Shown piece by piece: positions 16,808-23,953 of a stretch of 32,092 nt of DNA. Position 1 is the first letter of the stretch. Each line of letters opens with the position of its first letter. The notes under the pieces were generated by a model. It had not been told where the DNA came from. It ran no database searches and was given only the letters and a program-made list of their open reading frames with translations. The stretch covers positions 72-32,163 of the forward strand of contig JABDFS010000039.1 in assembly GCA_013286425.1 (NCBI GenBank). The letters run 5' to 3'. A program made the position numbers and the translations under genes. The DNA is from Bacteroidota bacterium. GTDB taxonomy: Bacteria > Bacteroidota > Bacteroidia > Chitinophagales > Chitinophagaceae.

Positions 16808-19024
16808 ATGGATTACCAGCTTACGTTCAGGAAAATTTTTTATAGTCAGTATTTGTTTACAGGCGTAAGAATTACTGCTGCAGCAATTATTCCTGCATTG
16901 ATATTATATCATTACGATGTGCTGGGATTGATGACAGCCATTCCCTTAGGTGCGCTGGTGGTTGGTTCAACAGATAGCCCCGGCCCGTTTGCACACCGCC
17001 GCAACACCATACTGGCAAGCATCTGCATTAATTTTTTGGTGGTAGTGATCACGATCTCATTAAATCATAATCCTATATTGCTTACCATTTTTATTGTATT
17101 GTTTGGAATGTTTTTTTCGCTGATTGGTATATATGGAAACCGTGCAAGCTCTGTGGGATTAATAGCCTTGTTTGTTTTTATTTTCAACATAGATAGCAAA
17201 GCAAGTTTTGGCAGCCCCTGGTTTAATGGATTACTATTTACTGCCGGAGGTATGTGTTATTTTATAATGAGTTTGATATTATACAGGATCAGGCCTTACC
17301 GTTATATACAATTGCAGTTGGGTGAAAGTCTGCGTTCTATTGCCAATTACACCGATACTATTTCCGGTTTATTTAAACAGCAGTATGATAAAGACTATTT
17401 GTTTAACAGGCTGAGGCAACAGCAAATTACCATTCAGCAGGAACAGGATAGTTTACGCGAAATGTTGTTGAATACGCGTGAAATGATCATTGATTCTACT
17501 GTGAAAGGAAGAATATTGATGATGATGTTTCTTGACAGTGTTGATCTTTTTGAACAGCTTATTTCGTTGCAACAGGATTATAATGATCTGAATGAAGTCT
17601 TCGGCGACACTGAATTAATGACAACACTTGTATCAACTTTACAAACTTTCAAAGATGAGCTAAACGCATTAGGTTATGCCATTCAGTTCAATCATCAATC
17701 AGGTTCAAAAGTTGATATAAAAACAATAATTGAAGATCTTTTCAACATAACACTTAAAGCAAGAAAAAAACATCTAACCAAAAAAACACTACCTGCATTT
17801 ATTAAACTGAGGCAAATAAATTTTACACTGGAAGATATTGGCGAGCGTATTAAAAGGCTTCATTATTTTTCAGGTTATGATACAATAACAACAAGGTTAT
17901 ATAAAAATTACCCTGGCGCAGAACTAAAAACAACGCAGACTGAAATTTCACCCACACTATTTCTTTCAAGCTTCAGCCTTCAATCAAGCCACTTCAGGCA
18001 TGCCTTGCGTGTTACTATTGGTTTGCTCGTTGGCTATGCAGTTTCATTCTTCTTTCCTTTAGGCCATGGATATTGGATACTCTTAACCATTGCAACTATT
18101 TTAAAACCTGCTTACAGTATTTCAAGAACGCGCAATAAACAACGTTTGCTTGGCACTATAACAGGTGTAATCATCGGCTTTACATTTTTATATTTTGTAA
18201 AGAACAGCACGCTTGCATTTTTATTAATGTTGTGCACCATGATCGTTGCTTACAGCTTATTAAAATTGAATTATTATATAAGCTGCGTGTGCATTACAAT
18301 TTATGTATTGATCAGCATTCATTTTTTGAATCAATCGAATTTTACTGTTGTAATCCAGGATAGATTGATAGACACTGCAATTGGTTGCGCCATTGCATTT
18401 GTTATTTCATTAATTGTATTTCCGTTGTGGGAACACAAGCAAACAAAAGAGTTGATCGATGCATTTGTTGAAGCGAATAAAAAATATTTTAATACAGCAG
18501 TTTCTTACCTGTCATCACCTGCAAATTTTGAAGCAAGGTATACGCCGGTAAGAAAAGAAGCCTTTGTTACATTGGCTAACTTAAGCGATAATTTTCAGCG
18601 CATACTTTCCGAAAAAAGAAAACAAGCCACACTTGCTTTTTATCACCAGTTTGTTTCAAGCGGCTATATGCTTACCGCACACATTGCTTCTTTAACTTCT
18701 TTTATGAAAAGAGCAGATGGAAATTTTAACGCAAAAGATATTGAGCCGCTTATTTATAATGTAAATGAAAAATTCAAACAGGCAGAAGCCGCGTTGAAAG
18801 GAGAAAGCTTAAAAATCTCTTTATCAAAAAGAAATGCGCCGATCGCAAATAAAGTAAGTGCTTTGTTTCAGCAAAGGCAGAAAGAAATTGAAAGCGGTAA
18901 AGCCGAAGTGCAAACAGAAACGCGTGTTAACCTGCGTGAATTAAAAAGTATTACCGATGAGTTTGAAATAATCGACAGCATTGTTGATGACCAAATAAAA
19001 ATTGTACAAAGGATTATGCAATAG
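16808..19024 (+). CDS. FUSC-family inner-membrane transporter (YccS-like)
   Basis: FUSC proteins are inner-membrane proteins related to aromatic-acid exporters and YccS/YhfK. This 738-residue protein has the family architecture: an N-terminal block of about six membrane helices (residues 15-160, including GALVVGSTDSPGPFAHRRNT), a long cytoplasmic helical region (about 165-390), a second membrane block (about 400-545, with ILLTIATILKPAYSISRTRNKQR and GTITGVIIG), and a C-terminal cytoplasmic helical tail. The SRTRNKQRLLGT motif is typical of the family. The substrate is unknown; efflux of aromatic or amphipathic compounds is the usual guess. It converges with pyrF. Confidence 0.88.
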   Translation: MDYQLTFRKIFYSQYLFTGVRITAAAIIPALILYHYDVLGLMTAIPLGALVVGSTDSPGPFAHRRNTILASICINFLVVVITISLNHNPILLTIFIVLFGMFFSLIGIYGNRASSVGLIALFVFIFNIDSKASFGSPWFNGLLFTAGGMCYFIMSLILYRIRPYRYIQLQLGESLRSIANYTDTISGLFKQQYDKDYLFNRLRQQQITIQQEQDSLREMLLNTREMIIDSTVKGRILMMMFLDSVDLFEQLISLQQDYNDLNEVFGDTELMTTLVSTLQTFKDELNALGYAIQFNHQSGSKVDIKTIIEDLFNITLKARKKHLTKKTLPAFIKLRQINFTLEDIGERIKRLHYFSGYDTITTRLYKNYPGAELKTTQTEISPTLFLSSFSLQSSHFRHALRVTIGLLVGYAVSFFFPLGHGYWILLTIATILKPAYSISRTRNKQRLLGTITGVIIGFTFLYFVKNSTLAFLLMLCTMIVAYSLLKLNYYISCVCITIYVLISIHFLNQSNFTVVIQDRLIDTAIGCAIAFVISLIVFPLWEHKQTKELIDAFVEANKKYFNTAVSYLSSPANFEARYTPVRKEAFVTLANLSDNFQRILSEKRKQATLAFYHQFVSSGYMLTAHIASLTSFMKRADGNFNAKDIEPLIYNVNEKFKQAEAALKGESLKISLSKRNAPIANKVSALFQQRQKEIESGKAEVQTETRVNLRELKSITDEFEIIDSIVDDQIKIVQRIMQ

Positions 19025-19090
19025 AACAAAAGCTGCTCAAGGATATTCAGTACAAGGGAGTGACACAACGAAGTTTAATCGAAGTTCATT
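19025..19090 (+). repeat. Dispersed intergenic repeat, copy 2
   Basis: This segment, directly after the FUSC stop codon, contains AGCTGCTC, then CAGTACAAGGGAGTGACAC and AACGAAGTTTAAT. Its reverse complement is present, with substitutions, at 11334-11402 downstream of trpB. Both copies lie in a gene's 3' region. The palindromic arms seen in copy 1 are not preserved here. Confidence 0.6.
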
Positions 19091-19109
19091 TGCCGGTAAC
19101 CAAAAAGTA

Positions 19110-19916
19110 TTACTGAAGAAATTTCTGCATCTGTTGATGATAGTCATACGCAACATTTGCAGCAGCTTCAGCAAAATCTTTTTTATCAGAAGCATATAAA
19201 ACAGTTCTGCCAACATTTACCAGCAGGCCACAATCTTTATTCATTCCATGTTTGCTTACATCTTCCAAACTTCCGCCCTGCGCGCCAATGCCGGGAATAA
19301 GCAGAAAATTTTCAGGAACTATTTTGCGGATGTTTTCAAGCTCTTTTGCCTGCGTTGCACCCACAACAAACATGAGGTTTTCAGGTGTTGACCATGTTGC
19401 AATCTTACTGATCACCTTTTCATAAACATATTTTCCATCTTCTGTTTTAAGATATTCAAAATCGTTTGCGCCTTTGTTAGATGTAAGTCCGAGCACAATG
19501 GTGAATTTATCGGTGTGATCAAGAAAGGGGCGCACACTATCTTCACCCATGTACGGCGCAACCGTTACCGCATCAAACTTATACGTTTCAAAAAATGTTT
19601 TTGCATATTGTGCCGATGTATTGCCGATATCGCCACGCTTTGCATCTGCAATTGTAAAATGCGTTGAAGGAATGTGTGCTAAGGTTTGCTCAATGATCTC
19701 CCAGCCTTTTGTGCCGTATGCTTCATAAAAAGCCGTATTTATTTTATATGCAACACAATGCTCTCTGGTAGCATTAATGATGGCAATGTTAAACTCAAGC
19801 ACTGCATCGGGAATTGATTGAATATGCAAAGGAGTTTTTAAAACATCAGTATCGAGGCCGACACATAGATAAGATTGCTTTCTGTTGATTTGTTCGATTA
19901 GTTGTGTGCGATTCAT
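19110..19916 (-). CDS. pyrF: Orotidine 5'-phosphate decarboxylase (type 2)
   Basis: PyrF decarboxylates OMP to UMP, the last step of de novo pyrimidine synthesis. The catalytic motif is DAKRGDIGNT (Asp91, Lys93 and Asp96 in this numbering). SYLCVGLDTD near the N-terminus and LIPGIGAQGG for phosphate binding are also present. The length of 268 residues and the sequence style are those of the longer type 2 (PyrF/Ura3-subgroup) enzymes. I start at the ATG at 19916; an upstream TTG at 19946 would add ten residues with no support. It converges with the FUSC gene. Confidence 0.95.
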   Translation of the reverse strand: MNRTQLIEQINRKQSYLCVGLDTDVLKTPLHIQSIPDAVLEFNIAIINATREHCVAYKINTAFYEAYGTKGWEIIEQTLAHIPSTHFTIADAKRGDIGNTSAQYAKTFFETYKFDAVTVAPYMGEDSVRPFLDHTDKFTIVLGLTSNKGANDFEYLKTEDGKYVYEKVISKIATWSTPENLMFVVGATQAKELENIRKIVPENFLLIPGIGAQGGSLEDVSKHGMNKDCGLLVNVGRTVLYASDKKDFAEAAANVAYDYHQQMQKFLQ

Positions 19917-20033
19917 CAAAAGCAAAGTTTTATGAATCCGGCTCAATCACAAAAATTTATTTGATGTAAGCGCGATAAAAATTAAATATTTCTTCCCTGT
20001 TTACTGCGTACCCTGCGCTGACATACTTTCCGC

Positions 20034-20058
20034 TATACCCGGTAAATATTACCGTATA
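20034..20058. promoter_or_regulatory. Palindrome between pyrF and the DUF6266 gene
   Basis: TATAC, one extra C, CGGTAA, ATA, TTACCG, TATA makes a near-perfect inverted repeat of about ten pairs. It lies about 118 bases upstream of the pyrF start and just beyond the terminator of the DUF6266 gene, so it could be an operator for pyrF or only a structured spacer. Confidence 0.35.
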
Positions 20059-20073
20059 AAAGCTGAACTAAAT

Positions 20074-20100
20074 AAAAAAGCTGCCCTAAGGCAGCCTTTT
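20074..20100 (-). terminator. Intrinsic terminator of the DUF6266 gene
   Basis: GCTGCC (20080-20085) and GGCAGC (20090-20095) form a stem with a 4-base loop. The flanking A run (20074-20079) and T run (20097-20100) extend it, so it can act in both directions. On the minus strand the hairpin is followed by TTTTTT, about 25 bases after the DUF6266 stop. Confidence 0.85.
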
Positions 20101-20125
20101 CATAGTACACTAAATGTAAAACTTA

Positions 20126-20758
20126 TTAAACCGTCAGCTCGCCAGTATAAATACTGTTAGATGCCATGGAACCATCTTCATTTAGAAAAGCAATCCAAGT
20201 TTCAACTGTGAAACCGGCGAAATTGGATACATCTAATACACCCGCTTTTGCACTTCGTGCAGCCGAACCAACCGTATAAACAGTGAGGTTATAGTTCTTG
20301 CAATATGCTACCAGCACTGCTTTATCTGTAGCTGCTGCCATTCCCAGGCCGCTGTTGTCTGTCCATGTGAAATGAACAGTTTTATTGGTAACAGTAGCTG
20401 CTATACCCGAAGCATTCATCAGGTCGCCACGACTTACCAATGCTTTCGCATAATCAATGCTGTAATCGGGCGAGGTGCCTGTAATTGCATTCTCGTAATT
20501 GTAAGAAAAAGCAGCATTGCTTTCACTCATGTTGATTGCATACTTTGAAAAAGTTTGATTCAATAATTCGGTCATTGTGGAAACAAAGTTTATCACCGCA
20601 GAAAACTTATACTGGTTGTCCAGTTGTGTGGGTGAAGGGTCACCCTTTGGTTTGGATGATTTGCTGCGGATGTAATCTATGTCTTTCCAACTTGAACCTA
20701 CGATTGTTCCTACTGAACCTGATACGGGGCCTAAAATGCCTTGTGGTAACTTTGCCAT
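20126..20758 (-). CDS. DUF6266 family protein
   Basis: The N-terminus MAKLPQGILGPVSGSVGTIVG followed by SSWKDIDYIRSK is the signature of DUF6266, a Bacteroidetes-restricted family of about 210 residues with no known function. The rest is a glycine- and alanine-rich, beta-prone sequence with VHFTWTDNSG and VLVAYCKNYN, compatible with fibronectin-like folds. There is no signal peptide. The gene is transcribed alone, ends at a strong terminator (20074-20100), and lies about 85 bases downstream (in transcription direction) of the hairpin/10-bp-array element at 20837-21008. Confidence 0.75.
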   Translation of the reverse strand: MAKLPQGILGPVSGSVGTIVGSSWKDIDYIRSKSSKPKGDPSPTQLDNQYKFSAVINFVSTMTELLNQTFSKYAINMSESNAAFSYNYENAITGTSPDYSIDYAKALVSRGDLMNASGIAATVTNKTVHFTWTDNSGLGMAAATDKAVLVAYCKNYNLTVYTVGSAARSAKAGVLDVSNFAGFTVETWIAFLNEDGSMASNSIYTGELTV

Positions 20759-20836
20759 GATTTTAATTTTTAATTGTTTTTAAATTTTGTTTGATAAATG
20801 ATTTACTGTCAACTCTAACTGCGGACCGGCCTCGCT

Positions 20837-21008
20837 GTTTCATTAACCGTTCTGCAAGATTAGAACAGGTTAAAAACATCATTTCCCGTTTGGGCACGTT
20901 TGGGCATGAAAGGATATAAAAAGGCATGAAAAGGCACGTTTGGGCATGAAAAGGCATGAAAGGGCACGTTTGGGATGATTTGGGCTAAATTGGGCAGAAA
21001 TGGGATAA
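20837..21008. repeat. Composite hairpin plus 10-bp array element, copy A
   Basis: From left to right: an inverted repeat GTTT-ca-TTAACCGTTCT (20837-20853), loop GCAAGATT, AGAAC-a-GGTTAAAAAC (20862-20877), then ATCATTTCCCG, then 12 contiguous units of exactly 10 bases (20889-21008). The first units are TTTGGGCACG, TTTGGGCATG, AAAGGATATA, AAAAGGCATG and AAAAGGCACG; the consensus is WWWRGGCAYG, and the last four units degenerate. A 10-base period rotates through all reading frames, so the array is not coding. A second copy lies at 21995-22128 in the same orientation. Confidence 0.85.
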
Positions 21009-21029
21009 TTCGATATTTGTGTTCATAGA

Positions 21030-21188
21030 CTACCGCAATAGATAATATGGTTTCCTTCTTAGAATGTCTCCTAAATAACCTTTTGCGATAGCCAGAAACA
21101 TTCGTTTTAAATCATCCTGCATGTGCAGGATCCTTTCCTTACACAAATTCAGGTTAAGAGACATTGTAGCAAAGAGAGAGTTGCCGTT
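21030..21188 (-). pseudogene. Decayed partial paralogue of the 21327-21941 gene
   Basis: On the minus strand this segment reads NGNSLFATMSLNLNLCKERI, then LHMQDD, then LKRMFLAIAKGYLGDILRR, and stops at 21030-21032. It parallels the C-terminal part of the neighbouring 204-residue protein (RGNLVPKFTSL, LSLYYNRLLYMQ, LYNTMFLAMAKIQYELQKV), with a deletion in the middle. A stop codon lies immediately upstream in the same frame. A 44-codon frame starts at 21164, so a small expressed protein cannot be excluded. The following bases 21189-21326 show nothing I can identify. Confidence 0.5.
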
Positions 21189-21326
21189 TTATTTTCCTGA
21201 TAGTAAAGTATGTGAAGTATTGTTTTGGTTGCATACATCGTTCGCTTTTGGAACGGGACGGTGCTTGGTATAAAGCCTGATTTCTGTAAATAAAAGAAAA
21301 GACTAACTATTATTGATTCAGTTGTC

Positions 21327-21941
21327 TTAAACCTTTTGCAATTCGTATTGTATTTTGGCCATAGCAAGAAACATTGTGTTGTAAAGACCCGCATGGCTTA
21401 AAGCAAGTTCATCATCATCTATACTCTCTTTAATGTGCAGGTAAAACTCATACTGCATGTAAAGCAGCCTGTTATAATACAGGCTTAATCCTTGTTTGTC
21501 TTTAGGCAATGTAAGAGATGTAAATTTAGGAACAAGGTTGCCTCTTTTCATAAACCCGTCTAACCAATAATCGCTGTCCTCCCCGGGTATGTAGCTGCTG
21601 ATTTCTTCCGGATCACACATTACTGTCAGGGAAAAGATATGATCTGTAAAGCATAATTCATCACCTTCAGGAATCTCAATCACCTCATTAGCCGGCACAG
21701 GCCTGGTTACACGCTCTGAAATTAACTGGAGTAGGGCATCTGAAATTTCATATTGGGAAAGCAGTTCATAAAACAGGTCAAAGGAAGTCTGAATAAAAAC
21801 ATTCTCATATTCGCCGGTAATAAGGTCACCATAATGGCCTATTAAGGAAACTGCTGAACTTTCTTCCGCTATAAATATGTTGAAAATATATAGGTGCGAA
21901 GTTAAAATATGAAAAGGTTTATGAGGAGTGGAGGGTTTCAT
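21327..21941 (-). CDS. Uncharacterised 204-residue protein
   Basis: I do not recognise this family. The protein is soluble, acidic in the middle (EVIEIPEGDELCF, GEDSDYWLDGF) and helical at the C-terminus (LSLYYNRLLYMQYEFYLHIKE). There is no signal peptide and there are no obvious catalytic motifs. A decayed copy of its C-terminal third lies just downstream, which points to local duplication. The hairpin/array element copy B lies about 55 bases upstream of its start, in the position that copy A holds relative to the DUF6266 gene. Confidence 0.6.
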   Translation of the reverse strand: MKPSTPHKPFHILTSHLYIFNIFIAEESSAVSLIGHYGDLITGEYENVFIQTSFDLFYELLSQYEISDALLQLISERVTRPVPANEVIEIPEGDELCFTDHIFSLTVMCDPEEISSYIPGEDSDYWLDGFMKRGNLVPKFTSLTLPKDKQGLSLYYNRLLYMQYEFYLHIKESIDDDELALSHAGLYNTMFLAMAKIQYELQKV

Positions 21942-21994
21942 AAATGCAATTTATAAAATATATATCAAAAAAATACATTGTTAATTCTTATTAA

Positions 21995-22128
21995 ATGTTT
22001 TCAACAAGATTACAAGCTGTTGAAAACATAATTTCCCGTTTGGGCACGTTAGGGCACAAAAAGGCATGAAAAGGCACAAAAGGGAACAAAAAGGCACGAA
22101 AAGGCACGAAAAGGAACGAAAGGTAAAA
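21995..22128. repeat. Composite hairpin plus 10-bp array element, copy B
   Basis: A perfect 12-bp inverted repeat, ATGTTTTCAACA (21995-22006) and TGTTGAAAACAT (22018-22029), encloses AGATTACAAGC. It is followed by AATTTCCCG and eight to nine 10-base units (22039-22128): TTTGGGCACG, TTAGGGCACA, AAAAGGCATG, AAAAGGCACA, AAAGGGAACA, AAAAGGCACG twice, AAAAGGAACG, and a decayed unit. Bases 22005-22050 align without gaps to 20855-20900 of copy A. The stem arms differ from copy A but still pair. Purine-rich sequence continues to about 22165 without clear period. Confidence 0.85.
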
Positions 22129-22294
22129 GGCAGAAGGTTTTAAGGCAAAGGGCTAAGGCAGAAAGTAGTGCTCCCTATAACCCTACACCTTCTACCTAAT
22201 ACTTTTAAAATACTTTTCCACATAATGCTTAAGTTACTAACATTTTTAGTTAAATTTATTCCCCTAATAATTGAAAAATTAAAAACCAAATGAT

Positions 22295-22483
22295 ATGAGT
22301 ACTACGAATGAAACCCAAATAAAAGCTTATACCCTTTCAGAACTGGCCGCCCTTTATTGCATCAGCACTAAAGCCGTAAAAACCTGGCTAAAACCCCATG
22401 CCGCAGAAATAGGTGAAAAAAAGGGCCGCTATTTTACCACGCTGCAGGTGAGGACCATCTTTGAAATATTAGGTGAGCCATAA
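22295..22483 (+). CDS. Small helix-turn-helix DNA-binding protein
   Basis: This 62-residue protein contains an excisionase/MerR-like helix-turn-helix: TLSELAALYCISTKAVKTWLK, then a short wing and FTTLQVRTIFEILGEP. Proteins of this size and layout in Bacteroidetes (DUF4248-like and similar) usually belong to mobile elements or act as small regulators. It is followed after about 25 bases by a strong terminator, so it is monocistronic. It lies between array element copy B and the TIR cassette. Confidence 0.7.
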   Translation: MSTTNETQIKAYTLSELAALYCISTKAVKTWLKPHAAEIGEKKGRYFTTLQVRTIFEILGEP

Positions 22484-22509
22484 AATGAATTATGATTGGT
22501 AAGTTGAAG

Positions 22510-22534
22510 ATCCCGCGTAATTGCGGGATTTTTT
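22510..22534 (+). terminator. Intrinsic terminator of the small HTH gene
   Basis: ATCCCGC (22510-22516) pairs with GCGGGAT (22523-22529) across a 6-base loop, followed by a T run to 22534. It lies 26 bases after the HTH gene stop. Confidence 0.9.
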
Positions 22535-22592
22535 ATTGCTATGCTTGCTCTAACACGATAAAGGTTTATTCTGCTTTCAACCTCGCATCCTT

Positions 22593-22627
22593 ACTCATAA
22601 GTTTAAAATAAGCCATTATATTGGTTA
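22593..22627 (+). repeat. Direct repeat flanking the TIR gene, left copy
   Basis: This segment begins ACTCATAAGTTTAAAATAAG and ends TATATTGGTTA. The 36-base segment at 23737-23772 differs by two substitutions and one inserted base. The two copies bracket the TIR gene in the same orientation. Confidence 0.75.
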
Positions 22628-22708
22628 CTTAATAGTTTTGATGCTTCCATCTTATTATAAACGAAGCTGCAGGGAAACGAAGACGGTGGAAATTTTCATT
22701 GCTCGTTA

Positions 22709-23662
22709 TTATGATAAAATAAATAAAATCGATAAAATCAATCCGAGTATTATAAAATAAATTGAATAAGAAACGCTTATGCTGAAATAAAGAAAATCAT
22801 TATTCTTAAGTTCTTTCCTAGGATTATTATTCTTTGGTTTTATTATAAGCAATGTAATAATTATTAGCATAAGGCTAATTAAGATAGGGGTTATAAGTCC
22901 TCTTTGATATAAAGTACCACCTAAATTTTTTGGGCCAAAATTATTAGGCCAAAAGCCACCATAAGGATCAGGTTGTCTAAAATTGTACATACTTCCTAAT
23001 ACAAATCTCCAAATAAGATAACCACCAGAAAAACATCCTCCGCACATTAACCAAAAAGAAACATTATAATTCTTTTTTTTGTTGTTGCTTCCTGAATTTA
23101 AGTAATGAGTTGGGTTAAACTTATTTAAATCATCTGAAACAAATTTTTGATTCAATACAGGTTCTTCTTCGACTTGACCAAGCTTGATTTCTTGTTTTAT
23201 TTCCACTTCCTTTTGTAAGAAAAATTTTTTTAAAGTCTGAACTAAAGTTTCTGTTTCCGAATTAAAAGAAACAAGGTTAACAAAAAAGGCATTTTTTCTA
23301 GTTAGCGGTTTTAGCTCATCCGGTAAATCATTATCTAAAGGCATTTTAGTATTTTCAACAAGAATTGGGATGACCCGAATATTGTTTTTTAAAGCGGCAG
23401 AAATTTCGAGGCGTACAAAATCTACTTCTTGAGATTTTGATTGTATTGTTTCAAGCCAACGCTGCCCAATTACAGCAAGCAAAATATCACAATTATTTAC
23501 AGATTCTTCGATATAATTAATAAAATCATCCCCGGGCGCAATTGAATCAATATCAATAAAAAGTTGTTTTTCAGAAAAATGTTTTGCCAGCCGATCATAT
23601 ATACGACCGGTAAACCAACTACTGTCTTCACGTCTATAACTTATAAAAATTTTGCCTGTCAT
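22709..23662 (-). CDS. TIR-domain protein with C-terminal membrane segments
   Basis: The first 150 residues are a TIR domain: FISYRRED at 6-13, LFIDIDSIAPGDDF, LLAVIGQRWLE and the helix VDFVRLEISAAL with Glu86 in the position of the catalytic glutamate of NAD-cleaving TIRs. Residues 150-195 are a charged linker. Hydrophobic segments follow at about 201-223, 256-274 and 291-316, so the TIR domain is probably tethered to the inner membrane on its cytoplasmic face. TIR domains in bacteria act as NADases or make signalling nucleotides in anti-phage defence; whether this one is active is inferred from Glu86 only. The gene stands alone between two direct repeats (22593-22627 and 23737-23772). Confidence 0.85.
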   Translation of the reverse strand: MTGKIFISYRREDSSWFTGRIYDRLAKHFSEKQLFIDIDSIAPGDDFINYIEESVNNCDILLAVIGQRWLETIQSKSQEVDFVRLEISAALKNNIRVIPILVENTKMPLDNDLPDELKPLTRKNAFFVNLVSFNSETETLVQTLKKFFLQKEVEIKQEIKLGQVEEEPVLNQKFVSDDLNKFNPTHYLNSGSNNKKKNYNVSFWLMCGGCFSGGYLIWRFVLGSMYNFRQPDPYGGFWPNNFGPKNLGGTLYQRGLITPILISLMLIIITLLIIKPKNNNPRKELKNNDFLYFSISVSYSIYFIILGLILSILFILS

Positions 23663-23674
23663 TCAAAGTGAACT

Positions 23675-23703
23675 CAAATAAAAATTATAACTTTTTTATT
23701 CAA
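23675..23703 (-). promoter_or_regulatory. Possible promoter of the TIR gene
   Basis: On the minus strand TTG (23701-23703), 18 bases, then TTTATTTG (23675-23682) approximates TTTG-N19-TAnnTTTG with one -7 mismatch. The start of transcription would fall only a few bases before the ATG at 23662. Confidence 0.35.
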
Positions 23704-23736
23704 TTTATCCCAAATAGTCATTAACGCCGCTCTCTA

Positions 23737-23772
23737 ACTCATAGGTTTAAAATAAGCCGTTTATATTGGTTA
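23737..23772 (+). repeat. Direct repeat flanking the TIR gene, right copy
   Basis: ACTCATAGGTTTAAAATAAG followed by CCGTTTATATTGGTTA. It is nearly identical to 22593-22627. It lies about 75 bases upstream of the TIR start codon, outside the predicted promoter. Confidence 0.75.
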
Positions 23773-23783
23773 GACAGAGGCAT

Positions 23784-23952
23784 TTAGTTAACTGATAAAA
23801 TTCCTAATCTAAACAAGAGAATAGTTATCACTACACCTAAGATAAAACATAAGATTGAAAAGATAACAACTCTACTTTTTTTTACTCAAATACTTTGAAC
23901 GCCAAAATTCTATTTCCTGTATTTCTTCCAGTTTATTTTCTGGTTCTTCTTT
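23784..23952 (-). pseudogene. Possible frameshifted small membrane protein
   Basis: On the minus strand one frame reads NKEEPENKLEEIQEIEFW, then RSKYLSKKK and a stop. If the A8 tract at about 23876-23883 is read as seven A, it continues as SRVVIFSILCFILGVVITIL, then LFRLGILSVN and a stop at 23784. An acidic N-terminus followed by one membrane helix would be a coherent small protein. No ATG starts it; it begins right at the stop of the upstream gene. It is either a decayed gene or a sequencing error in a homopolymer. Confidence 0.35.
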
Positions 23953-23953
23953 A

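Noticed and set aside
16618..16845. 75-residue plus-strand frame upstream of the FUSC gene
   Set aside because: Low-complexity, His/Tyr-rich composition overlapping the FUSC start. The short frame at 16640-16735 in another register is the better candidate.
20763..20957. Minus-strand reading frame across the 10-bp array
   Set aside because: It runs through the array and the hairpin. A 10-base period rotates the frame, so no protein repeat is maintained, and its composition is unlike the neighbouring genes.
20889..22128. CRISPR array
   Set aside because: The units are only 10 bases, contiguous, and have no spacers; no cas genes are present.
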